Shown one piece after another: positions 7,461 to 15,034 of a stretch of 15,988 nucleotides of DNA. The position numbers and the translations under genes were made by a program. Location of the stretch: assembly GCA_035702845.1 (NCBI GenBank), contig DASSZK010000083.1:1-15988 (forward strand), given 5' to 3'. Every line of letters begins with the position of its first letter. The stretch's first letter is position 1. The stretch is from JAJZMF01 sp035702845. Its GTDB lineage: Bacteria > Actinomycetota > Acidimicrobiia > Acidimicrobiales > Palsa-688. The notes below the pieces were generated by a model, which saw only the letters and a program-made list of their open reading frames with translations, ran no database searches and was not told the origin of the DNA.

Positions 7461-8378
7461 TCAGGCCACCTCGGTGTGCAGATCTTCCGCCCGGCGGCCG
7501 TCGCCGATGGGCACCCCGGGCGCCGGATGGTCCCGTTCCTGCTTCACTCTGTGAGGAACCTGCAGTAAGCGCAGCACGGTGACGAGCGCTATCCCTCCGA
7601 CCATGTTGCCCAGAGCGGCGTACCCGGCCGTCACTGCCCACTGGCCATAGCCAAACGGGGCATGGCCGGTGTGCAGTGCCGCGAACATCAGCAGCGAGCT
7701 CACGATCGCGTGGTCGAGCGAGCCGCCGGCTAAGAGGAAGCCGGCGAGCATTGCCGCGCCGACTCCTGCGACCGGTCCCGGCGTGGTGTGCTGCATCCAG
7801 GTCATTAGGGTGATGACGGCACCGCCCAGGACCGCCAGGCAGAAGGCCCGTAGACCCGTCCCCAGCTGGACGTAGTGGTACCCGGCCTGCACTGCGGTCC
7901 TGGACAGCGACGGAAAGCCGCGCATGATGAGCCAGGTGAACAGCCACCCCGCGAGCAGGTTCGTGATGAGGGTCCCTGCCCACAGGCGCAACAGCATCCG
8001 GGTGCGCGCCTGGCGCGCGATCACCGTCGAAACAGGGATCAGGAAGTTCTCCGTGAACAGCTCGCTACGCGCCAGGGTCAGGGCTATGAACCCGATAGAA
8101 AAGGCTACGCCTCCGAGGAGCTTGCTGCCTGTCGCAGCTTCGACAAGCAGCAGGCCCAGTACGCCCGAGCCGACGTCTATGCCGCCGACCGCTCCCGTTG
8201 CCAACAGCGACGTCCACCGCCGCGACATCCTGCGCCGGCCCTCGTCAACGACGCGTAAGAAGGCGTCCTCAACTTCTCGCTCCGCCACGGTGGGGTCCGT
8301 GGCGGGGTTGGAGCCGACACCCGGACGATGCTCCTCCCGCGGGCGTTGTTCGCTGTCGCTACTGGTGCCGTCGAGCAT
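7461..8378 (-). CDS. Formate/nitrite transporter (FNT) family membrane protein
   Basis: FNT proteins are pentameric channels for small monovalent anions such as formate, nitrite or hydrosulfide. This 305-aa member has a 40-50 residue charged N-terminal tail, then about six membrane segments between roughly 58 and 275. SELFTENFLIPV (105-116) matches the conserved loop of the family, and DHAIVSSLLM (222-231) carries the histidine found near the central constriction. It looks more like the YfdC branch than FocA or NirC, so the transported ion is uncertain. The tail after 280 is hydrophilic. The ATG at 8378 follows AGAGGA with almost no spacing, and the GTG at codon 31 is an alternative. The gene is directly upstream of the riboswitch with no visible terminator between them, but nothing links its function to B12. 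Confidence 0.9.
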   Translation of the reverse strand: MLDGTSSDSEQRPREEHRPGVGSNPATDPTVAEREVEDAFLRVVDEGRRRMSRRWTSLLATGAVGGIDVGSGVLGLLLVEAATGSKLLGGVAFSIGFIALTLARSELFTENFLIPVSTVIARQARTRMLLRLWAGTLITNLLAGWLFTWLIMRGFPSLSRTAVQAGYHYVQLGTGLRAFCLAVLGGAVITLMTWMQHTTPGPVAGVGAAMLAGFLLAGGSLDHAIVSSLLMFAALHTGHAPFGYGQWAVTAGYAALGNMVGGIALVTVLRLLQVPHRVKQERDHPAPGVPIGDGRRAEDLHTEVA

Positions 8379-8603
8379 TCCTCTGCCATACCCGGCATGC
8401 GCCGCGAGGCACCGGCCGCATTACAGTGGCGCCGCTGACGGCTCGGCGGAGGTCTCAGCACATGCATAAGGCCGAACCGGGACAAAGTGGACCACCAGCC
8501 CCGGGAAGGTGGCGGAGGGGACGGGGAGGAATGACCTGTGGTGGCCTGGGGGTAAAAGCTGCAGGCAACACTTCGCGTTCGAAGAAGGAGGCGGGAAGGA
8601 CAT
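8379..8603. other. Divergent intergenic region
   Basis: These 225 nt separate the minus-strand FNT gene from the plus-strand holin-like gene, so promoters for both directions are expected here. It is purine-rich on the plus strand (repeated GGAGGGG-like runs around 8513-8530). I find no convincing -35/-10 pair, operator palindrome or small gene. A ribosome site (GGGAAGGA, 8593-8600) serves the plus-strand gene. Confidence 0.4.
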
Positions 8604-9113
8604 ATGGTGCCCAGTACAGGGGAGCCGCCGCACGTGGCCCGGGGGGCGGTCGTTGCTGACCTGAGGGAAAGCGAGCACGGTTATAACACCCGAGAGGGTG
8701 TCAATGGCGAGCGAGCCGCCAAGGACAAGTCACTGGCGGAGCTTTTTGGGGATTTGTCCAAGGAGCTGTCGCTTCTGGTACACGAGGAGATCCAGCTCGC
8801 GCGCGTCGAACTGGCCGACAAGGCCAAGAAGCTGGCGGCTGGGGGCGCCATGCTCGCCGCCGCTGCGGTCCTCGCCCTACTTGGCGCAGGCGTGCTCTGC
8901 GCCTTGTGTGTAATAGCGCTGGCGATCGTGCTGCCCTGGTGGCTCTCGTCCCTGATCGTGGCTGCTCTGTTACTGGGTGGCGCCGCCTTCTTGGGCGTCA
9001 CGGGAGCGGCTGCTGCACGCAAGGGCTCGCCCCCTGTCCCCAAAGAGGCGATGGAGAGCACTAAGGAGGATGTGGCTTGGCTTCAGAAGCAGCTGAAATC
9101 CGCGAAGCAATAG
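8604..9113 (+). CDS. Actinobacterial holin superfamily III-like membrane protein
   Basis: The 169-aa protein fits the family annotated as putative actinobacterial holin-X / phage holin family protein. It has an acidic, helical N-terminus (SLAELFGDLSKELSLLVHEE, 43-62) with an amphipathic helix rich in E, R and K (QLARVELADKAKKLAAG). Two transmembrane segments follow, at about 81-108 and 113-137, and the C-terminus is soluble and charged, ending in the family's usual MESTKEDVAWLQKQLK (150-165). The name comes from distant resemblance to phage holins. Most members are chromosomal, not next to lysis genes, and are thought to act in the cell envelope. There is no phage gene here. ATG at 8604 has GGGAAGGA just upstream. 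The downstream DUF3618-type gene overlaps it by 37 nt, a common pairing in actinobacteria. Confidence 0.85.
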   Translation: MVPSTGEPPHVARGAVVADLRESEHGYNTREGVNGERAAKDKSLAELFGDLSKELSLLVHEEIQLARVELADKAKKLAAGGAMLAAAAVLALLGAGVLCALCVIALAIVLPWWLSSLIVAALLLGGAAFLGVTGAAAARKGSPPVPKEAMESTKEDVAWLQKQLKSAKQ

Positions 9114-9379
9114 AACAGACGCGGGCGCAGTTGGGGCAAACGGTCCAAGCTCTGGCCGAAAAGACCGACGTGAAGGCGCAGGTCCACAAAAAGGTAGAAG
9201 AGACAAAGGACAATGCGCGCGCCCGTGCGCACGAGGTGGCGCACGGGGCAGCAAGCGTCCCTGCTAAGGCGACCTCCAACAACAAGGTTGCCGTCCCGGT
9301 CCTCGTTTGTCTCGTCGGTTTGGTGTTGGTCCTGCTGCGTCGGCGCAATTCCCGTTCGGGCAACGCAGAGAGCTCCTGA
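9077..9379 (+). CDS. DUF3618-family small membrane protein
   Basis: This 100-aa protein begins with the DUF3618 pattern EIREAIEQTRAQLGQTVQAL (7-26), followed by AEKTDVKAQVHKKVEET, a helical region likely to be coiled coil. A single transmembrane segment lies at about 71-87, followed by an RRR stop-transfer cluster and a short tail, so the bulk is probably cytoplasmic and tethered to the membrane. The function of the family is unknown. The start is a TTG at 9077, supported by AAGGAGG at 9063-9069 with 7-nt spacing; both lie inside the end of the preceding gene, which implies coupled translation. The pair is followed by a strong terminator, so these two genes probably form a complete transcription unit. 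Confidence 0.85.
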   Translation: MASEAAEIREAIEQTRAQLGQTVQALAEKTDVKAQVHKKVEETKDNARARAHEVAHGAASVPAKATSNNKVAVPVLVCLVGLVLVLLRRRNSRSGNAESS

Positions 9380-9393
9380 GGCCACCCGGGCGC

Positions 9394-9420
9394 GACGGCG
9401 GCTGCAGGCCGCCGTTTTGT
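9394..9420 (+). terminator. Intrinsic terminator after the holin-like/DUF3618 pair
   Basis: ACGGCGGC (9395-9402) and GCCGCCGT (9408-9415) form a perfect 8-bp G/C-rich stem with a 5-nt loop, followed by TTTTGTT. It begins 15 nt after the DUF3618 stop codon and separates this unit from the mmpL-like gene. Confidence 0.8.
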
Positions 9421-9554
9421 TCGCTTTGGGCGTTGTGCGCCGGTATGGCCAGCGATGTTCGTCACATGGTGGCCTCTTGAGGCTACGCCGGTGCCTGCCG
9501 ACATTACGCTCCAAGGTGCTCCGCCGTTCGGGGCGCAGAGCAGCTTGTGGCCCA

Positions 9555-9611
9555 TTGAGAGGCTGTGCCTGCTTTGAGAGGATGTGCCTGCTTTGAGAGG
9601 CTGTGCCTGCT
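9555..9611 (+). repeat. Three 19-bp direct tandem repeats upstream of the mmpL-like gene
   Basis: The unit TTGAGAGGCTGTGCCTGCT occurs three times head to tail (9555-9573, 9574-9592, 9593-9611). The middle copy differs at one base (C to A at 9582). The array ends 30 nt before the likely ATG of the transporter gene. It has no spacers, so it is not a CRISPR. The position suits repeated regulator-binding sites or a slippage-prone leader, but neither is shown. Confidence 0.9.
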
Positions 9612-9641
9612 TGACGGGCCGTGTACTGCGCCCTGGAGGCG

Positions 9642-12074
9642 ATGTTGAGCGTTAGCGAAAGATTGTTCTCGGCGATTGGTCGTTCCTCGGTCCGTTACCG
9701 ATGGCTGGTGCTGGTGGCGTGGCTGGCGGTGGCCGTTCTCACGAGCATCACCATGCCTTCCATGGGCAGTGAGGTCAACAACGACAACACCCAGTTCCTC
9801 CCAACCAGCGCACCCAGCGCAGCCGCGACCAAGTTGGCTGCACCCCTGCTCGGCACTTCCGGCTCCCACAGTGTTGTCGACCTGGTATTCGTAAGGACAA
9901 GGGGGGGCGGGCTGGTGGGCCCGGATCTCCGCGCCGTACAGAGCGAGGCGGTGAAGGTCGCGGGTGAGCCAGGTGTCCTCTCCGCCCGCGTTGGCGGGCT
10001 GTCGCGCGATGGGAGGGCGGCTCAGGTCCTCGCGGTCTTGAGGGTCGCGCCAGCTGATATTGCCGGTCAGAAGCCGGTCGTAGACGCGATGGTGCGTCAG
10101 GCTCAACGGTTCGACGGTTCTACTTCGGCTCGGACGCTCGGACTTCGCTACGACGTTGCGGGGGACATTGCGACCAACGTGGCCAGCCAGGCAAGTTCTG
10201 CGAAAGCAGGCCGCCAGGTACAGGACTTCTCCCTGGTTTTCATCGTTTTACTACTGCTGGTGATCTTCCGGTCGTTCTTGGCACCCTTGATCACGCTGGC
10301 GCCGGCGGGGGTTGCCCTTGTCGTGTCGAACCGGGTCATTGGATTGTTCGGGCAGGGAGGCCTGCGTATCTCAGAGATCACGCAGTTGTTGCTGATAGTG
10401 CTCGTCCTGGGTGCGGGGACGGACTACGGCTTGTTCCTGGTGTTCCGCACGCGCGAGGAATTGCAGGCCGGCCGCAGCCAGCCGGATGCCGTGGCGCACG
10501 CGGTAGCCAGAGTGGGGGAGTCGATCACGGCGTCGGCGGCGACGGTTGTTTTTGCCCTGCTCAGCCTGTTACTGGCCAGTTTCGGTCTCTACCACGACCT
10601 TGGCATCCCGTTGGCTATGGGTGTCTGCGTCATGCTCATCGCCGGCCTCACTCTCCTCCCGGCACTCCTGGCCATATTCGGGAGGGCCGCTTTTTGGCCC
10701 GCCAGGACGGTCCCTTTGACTGGGACCGATGGGGCGGGAACTGGCGAGAGCCGCGGCGAGGGTCTTTGGGGGCGTGTGGCGGCGCGACTGGTGAGCCGCC
10801 CTGCGCTAACTCTTGCAAGCGGGGCCCTCCTCTTCCTGGTGCTGTCTGTGGCCGCTTTGGGTTACCACTCCTCGGGGTTCGGCGGTGTTCTCGATGCACC
10901 CAAGGGCACCGATGCGGCAACCGGCAATACCGAGATCGCGGCCCACTTCCCAGCCTCCAGTTCCAACCCGGCGCAGTTGGTGTTCGAGTACAAGACCCCC
11001 GTGTGGCGCGACGCCCGGCCCTTGGCCAGAGCTCAGGCGGTGCTGGAGCGCTCGGGCGAGTTCACCAGGCTCGTCGGCCCTCTTCAGCCCAATGGCTCAG
11101 TTTTGTCGCCCTCCGAGATCGAGCACCTCTACTCCGTACTCGGGCCCCCGGCCTCCCTGGCACTGCCCGAGCCGAGCTCGCTCCGCTCCCAGTTCGAGCC
11201 AGTGCTCTACGACGCGTACCGCTCGTTGGTACCTCTGGTGACGCGTGACGGCCGGGTCGTGCAGTGGGAGGCTGAGCTCACGGTCGGACCTCAAAGCACG
11301 AACGCCGCTATGAGCGCGACACCAGCGGTCCGCGACATTGTGAGCGCAGCGGCGCGCGCTTCCGGTGCTGTCGACAGCGGCGTGACCGGCCAGGCGGCCT
11401 CCGTGTACGACGTGAGCGGTACGTCCGGCCACGACATGATGGAGATCGTCCCCGTAGCCATACTTGCGATCGGCCTGCTCCTAGGGCTTCTGCTGCGCAG
11501 CGTCGTGGCGCCCGTGTACCTCATTGTCAGCGTGGGGCTCTCCTACCTCGCGGCCCTCGGTCTGGCGACGCTGCTGTTCATCGACATAGGCGGTAGTGGT
11601 GGGATCACCTTCATCCTGCCCTTCTTGATGTTCATCTTCCTGCTGGCACTGGGCGAGGACTACAACATCCTGGTCATGACCAGGGTCCGCGAGGAGGTGC
11701 GCAGTTACCCGCTGCGAGTGGCCGTAGTGCGGGCCGTGGGCCGCACGGGGGCCACTGTCACGTCGGCCGGAATGGTGCTCGCCGGGACCTTCGGCGTTCT
11801 GGCTTTCGAGGCGGGCAACGGGCCGGGCTCTTCGCAGGTACGTGACATGGGTTTCGGGCTGGCGGTCGGCGTGTTGATGGACACTTTCCTGGTCCGCAGC
11901 CTGCTCGTGCCGAGCACCGTGGCGTTGCTTGGACGTTTCAACTGGTGGCCCTCTCGCCTCGACGGACCGGTTGGGCCACACAGTGGCCTCGATGTGCCCG
12001 TGAGCGGGGTGACGACCACGGCGCTCGAGGTGCGGAGGGAGCCTGAGGGAGCCGGCTCTCCAGCGGAGTTCTGA
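9642..12074 (+). CDS. MmpL/RND-family transporter
   Basis: MmpL proteins are proton-driven membrane transporters of actinobacteria, usually exporting lipids or other envelope or secreted metabolites. The 810-aa protein has the classic plan: TM1 at about 20-38, an extracytoplasmic porter loop to about 190, five TMs to about 347, a cytoplasmic linker, TM7 at about 390-407, a second porter loop to about 595, and five more TMs to about 755. Both proton-relay Asp-Tyr pairs are present: GTDYGLFLVFRTREEL (D261, Y262) and GEDYNILVMTRVREE (D673, Y674). I use ATG at 9642 because GGAGG lies just before it; TTG at 9645 has better spacing, and GTG at 9621 would add seven unlikely residues. The C-terminal tail is short, with no extra domain. 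No acyltransferase, polyketide synthase or MmpS gene adjoins it, so the substrate is unknown. Confidence 0.92.
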   Translation: MLSVSERLFSAIGRSSVRYRWLVLVAWLAVAVLTSITMPSMGSEVNNDNTQFLPTSAPSAAATKLAAPLLGTSGSHSVVDLVFVRTRGGGLVGPDLRAVQSEAVKVAGEPGVLSARVGGLSRDGRAAQVLAVLRVAPADIAGQKPVVDAMVRQAQRFDGSTSARTLGLRYDVAGDIATNVASQASSAKAGRQVQDFSLVFIVLLLLVIFRSFLAPLITLAPAGVALVVSNRVIGLFGQGGLRISEITQLLLIVLVLGAGTDYGLFLVFRTREELQAGRSQPDAVAHAVARVGESITASAATVVFALLSLLLASFGLYHDLGIPLAMGVCVMLIAGLTLLPALLAIFGRAAFWPARTVPLTGTDGAGTGESRGEGLWGRVAARLVSRPALTLASGALLFLVLSVAALGYHSSGFGGVLDAPKGTDAATGNTEIAAHFPASSSNPAQLVFEYKTPVWRDARPLARAQAVLERSGEFTRLVGPLQPNGSVLSPSEIEHLYSVLGPPASLALPEPSSLRSQFEPVLYDAYRSLVPLVTRDGRVVQWEAELTVGPQSTNAAMSATPAVRDIVSAAARASGAVDSGVTGQAASVYDVSGTSGHDMMEIVPVAILAIGLLLGLLLRSVVAPVYLIVSVGLSYLAALGLATLLFIDIGGSGGITFILPFLMFIFLLALGEDYNILVMTRVREEVRSYPLRVAVVRAVGRTGATVTSAGMVLAGTFGVLAFEAGNGPGSSQVRDMGFGLAVGVLMDTFLVRSLLVPSTVALLGRFNWWPSRLDGPVGPHSGLDVPVSGVTTTALEVRREPEGAGSPAEF

Positions 12075-12110
12075 CCATTGAACGAGCTCTGGCCATTGGA
12101 CGAGTTCTGA
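12066..12110 (+). repeat. In-frame 18-bp repeat spanning the mmpL-like stop codon
   Basis: GAGTTCTGACCATTGAAC (12066-12083) is followed by GAGCTCTGGCCATTGGAC (12084-12101) and a partial third copy GAGTTCTGA (12102-12110). The unit equals six codons and is in phase with the transporter gene. The real stop TGA at 12072 corresponds to TGG (Trp) in the second copy, and the partial third copy supplies another in-frame TGA. Confidence 0.85.
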
Positions 12111-12286
12111 TGGAGCGGGGCGTCGGGTAGGCGCGGGGCGTCCCGATCTGCCGCTTTAGCGGCGTTGCACCCACCCTTAGTGGCAATGAAGCCCTTTTAG
12201 CGCGGAGATCTGGCGGAGGTTCCTTGAAAAGGCCGCTTGCCAGTGAGAGACTGACGGCGTCGCAGCCGTTTGCTGGGGGTTTTGCC
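12111..12286. other. Intergenic region between mmpL-like gene and small ORF
   Basis: A short GC-rich stretch with weak hairpins: CCGC/GCGG around a TTTA loop near 12151-12162 and CCAC/GTGG near 12171-12183. Neither is followed by a proper U-run, so termination after the transporter gene is uncertain. No clear promoter is seen. If the small gene begins at the TTG at 12224, the last 63 nt are coding. Confidence 0.35.
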
Positions 12287-12547
12287 ATGAGCGAAAGACT
12301 GGTCGCCACTCGTGGCGTGCAAGTCAACCGACAGGTCCTGGACGTTTCGATATCCAGGCATGTCGATGAACAATTTTGGCGCGTCGACGTGCGCCACCCC
12401 ATAGGCTCGGCCACGACCGGGACCGCCCTGGAAGGCGATGACAACTTCATGTGCCACCTCATCGAGTCGGCCGTGGCCGGTGAGGGAACTGCTTGGGACA
12501 GCTTGGCGCATTGGGGTCACCGCAGGCTCACCCGCCCCGGCTGGTGA
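12287..12547 (+). CDS. Small protein of unknown function (86 aa)
   Basis: I do not recognise this protein. From ATG 12287 it is 86 aa, soluble-looking, with mixed charge, several His and Trp residues (FWRVDVRHPIG, HWGHRRLTRPGW) and no membrane segment. A GGGGG run lies 7 nt before the ATG. An alternative TTG at 12224, preceded by GGAGG, would give 107 aa; the extra part contains ASERLTAS, which resembles the SERLVAT that follows the ATG, as if a short segment had been duplicated. Its stop overlaps the GTG start of the next gene by 4 nt (GTGA), which argues that it is translated and works with the dehydrogenase-like protein. Codon use is consistent with coding. Any function is unknown. Confidence 0.6.
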   Translation: MSERLVATRGVQVNRQVLDVSISRHVDEQFWRVDVRHPIGSATTGTALEGDDNFMCHLIESAVAGEGTAWDSLAHWGHRRLTRPGW

Positions 12548-13491
12548 GCGAAGGGCCATATCGCGTACTTGTCGCCCCGGAGGTACCGCCGCACATAGCC
12601 GGTGCGGTCCGAAGCGGTGGAGGCACAGTCGTGGGCCCCGGTCAAGGTGCTCAGGGCCTCATTTGGCTGAGTGGCCCCGAGCGGCTCCCCCAGGTCCTTA
12701 CCAGTGAACGCGAACTGCGCTGGTGCCAGTTACCGGTGGCGGGCGTTGAGAAGTTTTTTGCTGAGGGGGTTATCGGCGCCGACCTTCGTCCCGACCTGGC
12801 ATGGGCTTGCGCCAAAGGCAGCTATGCCAAGCCGGTTGCCGAACACGCTCTCGCGCTCACCTTGGCATTGCTGCGCGCCCTGCCTGAGCGTGCCAAGGCG
12901 CGAACCTGGGGTAAGCAGGCTGGTGAGACTCTTTTCGGTGCCAGGGTTACGCTGGTCGGCGGTGGCGGCATTACAACGGAGCTCCTGCATTTGTTGGAGC
13001 CGTTCGGCGTGAGCACCACGGTGGTGCGCCGTAGGGCTCAAGGCAGCGCTGTCCCGCCGCTTCCTGGATCTCCGCGGGTCGTGGGCACTGACCAGCTGGC
13101 GCACGCCTTGCAGGGGGCGCGGGTAGTGGTCCTTGCTCTTTCCCTCACCCCGGAGTCAGAGGGCCTGATCGGCTCCGAGGAGCTCAGCGCCATGGGCCCG
13201 GAGGCCTTCTTGGTCAACGTGGCCAGGGGCAGGCACGTGGTCACCCCCGCCCTGGTGGATGCGCTGACGGCCGGGAGGATCGCCGGTGCCGCCCTGGACG
13301 TCACTGATCCCGAACCCCTCCCCGATGGTCACCCCCTTTGGAGCCTGGGGAACTGCCTCATCACTCCGCACAGCGCTGACACGGCTGAGATGGTGGCCCC
13401 TCTGCTGGCCGAGCGTGCCCGCGAGAACACGGCGCGAGCGCGCCAAGGCCTGGCGCTCCTTGGTGCAGTGGACCCGGCCGCCGGCTACTGA
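12544..13491 (+). CDS. D-isomer-specific 2-hydroxyacid dehydrogenase-like protein
   Basis: This family reduces 2-oxoacids to D-2-hydroxyacids, or the reverse, with NAD(P)H. The 315-aa protein has a short N-terminal domain, the conserved helix KPVAEHALALTLALLRALP (96-114), a Rossmann region with VGGGGITTELL (138-148), the NVARGR segment with the substrate-binding Arg (228), DVTDPEPLP carrying the catalytic-pair Glu (257), and ITPHSA with the catalytic His (276). So the Arg/Glu/His triad is complete. It is odd that the third glycine of the dinucleotide fingerprint is Thr (144) and the substrate-binding half is shorter and diverged, so cofactor use or substrate may differ from model enzymes. I start it at GTG 12544, which overlaps the preceding stop (GTGA); an upstream in-frame ATG at 12493 lies inside the previous gene. 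The substrate is unknown. Confidence 0.87.
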   Translation: MSEGPYRVLVAPEVPPHIAGAVRSGGGTVVGPGQGAQGLIWLSGPERLPQVLTSERELRWCQLPVAGVEKFFAEGVIGADLRPDLAWACAKGSYAKPVAEHALALTLALLRALPERAKARTWGKQAGETLFGARVTLVGGGGITTELLHLLEPFGVSTTVVRRRAQGSAVPPLPGSPRVVGTDQLAHALQGARVVVLALSLTPESEGLIGSEELSAMGPEAFLVNVARGRHVVTPALVDALTAGRIAGAALDVTDPEPLPDGHPLWSLGNCLITPHSADTAEMVAPLLAERARENTARARQGLALLGAVDPAAGY

Positions 13492-13518
13492 CCAGTCGGC
13501 CCCGATGACCAGTTGGAC

Positions 13519-14985
13519 ATGGCGAACTCCCGGGAACCGTTAGTTCGCGGCGTCTTGGCGCCGGCGCAGATCGAGCTCGGGCAACTCTTGGCCGAGGGCG
13601 GAGAGGGACGGGTTTTCGAGGTGGCGGCGATTGGTGCTGGCCAACCGGTTGACGCTGGCCAACAAGGCAGCGATCACCTGGTATTCAAGCAGTTGCGTCA
13701 GCCCCGGCCCGGCGCTCTGGCCGAGGAGGCCACCCGGTACCTGGGGGCTCTGAGCGCGCGTGCGCCCAATCTGGCCGCCCGCGTCAAGGCCGCCGCCGCT
13801 TGGCCCCTGGCCGCGGTAGAGAGCTCGGATGGGGACGTACTCGGTTTTGTCTGCCGTCGCGCCCCCGAAAGGTTCTGGGTGACCCATAGAGACGGTTCTC
13901 GCCGGTTGGCGGTGCTGAGCTACTTGAGCTCGGATCCCGATCGCGTGGCGGTTTCTTATGGGGTTGACGTCACCTCGCCGGGCTCCGCGCAGCGGGCGGG
14001 AGTTGTTTATGCGCTGGCTCGCCTGCTCGACGCCTGGCAGCGGCACGAGGCTGACATGGGTGCCGTTGTGCACGGGGACCTGTCGTCCAAGAACGTCCTC
14101 TGGTCGAACGGGCCCGTCCCGGAAGTCTTCGTGCTCGACTGCGACGGGGCTGTCGTGCTCCCCGGGCGCAGTGGGCCGGCCACCACCGGTGGGCCGTCCC
14201 GCCCGGCCACGCCCAACTGGGACGACCCGGCGCGCCGTCCGGGTGACCCCATTGGGGTCGCAACCGACCGCTACTTGCTGGGGATTATCTTCCTGCGTGT
14301 GCTCGGTGCAGCACATTTCCCAATCCAGGCTCGACAGCGCCTGGGTGCGACGGTCGATGTGGACCTCGAACTTCCTAGGGCGTGGAGGCGTATCACCGAC
14401 ATGCCCGCCCTGTGGTCGTTATGCGAGCGCTCCCTTTCGGTGGCCGACCCTAAGGGCCGGCCGGCGCCTGGCGAGTGGGTCTCGGAACTGGAGCACTTAC
14501 TCGGTTCGCTTGGCGCCGGGGAGCTGGGTACCTCGATAAGGGCGGCTCAAGGCGACCCTGGTCCGGCCGCAGCGCCTGTGCCGGGGCCGGTCGGGCCCAC
14601 ACCGGCGACGGTCTCCGACGTGCGCGTCCGGCCTGTCCTGCGCCAGCGGGTCGCCTCCACGTGGCAGCTGGTCCGGACGGGCCCCGTCGTGGGCAGCGCT
14701 CGAGGCCCCGGCGGTGCCACCCTTGTTGTGCCGCTAGGGGCTGGGACCGCCGCGGCGGCAGGCTTGTTCGGCGTCCCGCCCGGCTCGCCGCCCAAGGCCT
14801 ATGTTCGTGCCGGCTGGGCGGCGTTCCGTGCCACCCATCGCCTTGTCGCCCGGCTATTGCGCTCCCCGGGCAGGCGGGCACACGGGTTGCGCCGGCTCGC
14901 CGGCGTCGTCGTGCTCGACCTGGCCGTAGCAAGCCTTGGCTTATTCCTCTTCGGCATGATCGTGAGCCCCTGGATCGGCCTGTGA
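13519..14985 (+). CDS. Protein kinase-like protein of the TerY-P type with C-terminal membrane anchor
   Basis: This is a predicted protein-phosphorylating enzyme of a kinase/VWA/phosphatase module. In the 488-aa protein I see a glycine-rich loop LAEGGEGRVFEV (24-35), the ATP-binding lysine in LVFKQL (57), a helix-C glutamate (69 or 70), the catalytic loop VVHGDLSSKNVLW (183-195; D187, N192), the metal-binding segment VLDCDG (205-210) in place of DFG, and ATDRYLLG (248-255) resembling subdomain IX. The Arg of HRD is replaced by Gly, as in several atypical kinases. After the kinase fold come a Pro/Ala/Gly linker (about 342-366), an uncharacterised basic region, and a probable transmembrane helix at 461-486 ending the protein, suggesting a tail-anchored, cytoplasm-facing kinase. 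ATG at 13519 is chosen; TTG at 13513 is possible. A VWA gene follows 60 nt downstream. Confidence 0.82.
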   Translation: MANSREPLVRGVLAPAQIELGQLLAEGGEGRVFEVAAIGAGQPVDAGQQGSDHLVFKQLRQPRPGALAEEATRYLGALSARAPNLAARVKAAAAWPLAAVESSDGDVLGFVCRRAPERFWVTHRDGSRRLAVLSYLSSDPDRVAVSYGVDVTSPGSAQRAGVVYALARLLDAWQRHEADMGAVVHGDLSSKNVLWSNGPVPEVFVLDCDGAVVLPGRSGPATTGGPSRPATPNWDDPARRPGDPIGVATDRYLLGIIFLRVLGAAHFPIQARQRLGATVDVDLELPRAWRRITDMPALWSLCERSLSVADPKGRPAPGEWVSELEHLLGSLGAGELGTSIRAAQGDPGPAAAPVPGPVGPTPATVSDVRVRPVLRQRVASTWQLVRTGPVVGSARGPGGATLVVPLGAGTAAAAGLFGVPPGSPPKAYVRAGWAAFRATHRLVARLLRSPGRRAHGLRRLAGVVVLDLAVASLGLFLFGMIVSPWIGL

Positions 14986-15034
14986 AGCTCCAGCGCGCCA
15001 GGAGGGGAGAGCCCTTTTGCTTGGCTCTGGAGCT
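14986..15034 (+). repeat. Inverted repeat between kinase and VWA genes
   Basis: AGCTCCAG (14986-14993) is perfectly complementary to CTGGAGCT (15027-15034), with an inner GCCA/TGGC pairing (14997-15000 with 15022-15025). It starts at the base after the kinase stop codon and ends 11 nt before the VWA start. The loop holds a purine-rich GGAGGGGAG and a short TTTT. It may be an intra-operon attenuator or mRNA-processing hairpin that sets the ratio of the two proteins. Confidence 0.6.

Noticed and set aside
8604..9379. Prophage lysis cassette suggested by the holin-like gene
   Set aside because: No endolysin, structural or integrase gene is present, and the pairing with a DUF3618-type gene is typical of actinobacterial chromosomes.
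9555..9611. CRISPR-like array
   Set aside because: The 19-bp units are directly adjacent with no spacers, only three copies exist, and no cas gene is nearby.
9061..10106. Minus-strand ORFs opposite the DUF3618 gene and the mmpL start
   Set aside because: They are low-complexity, lack family motifs, and cross a terminator and a tandem repeat that fit the plus-strand genes.
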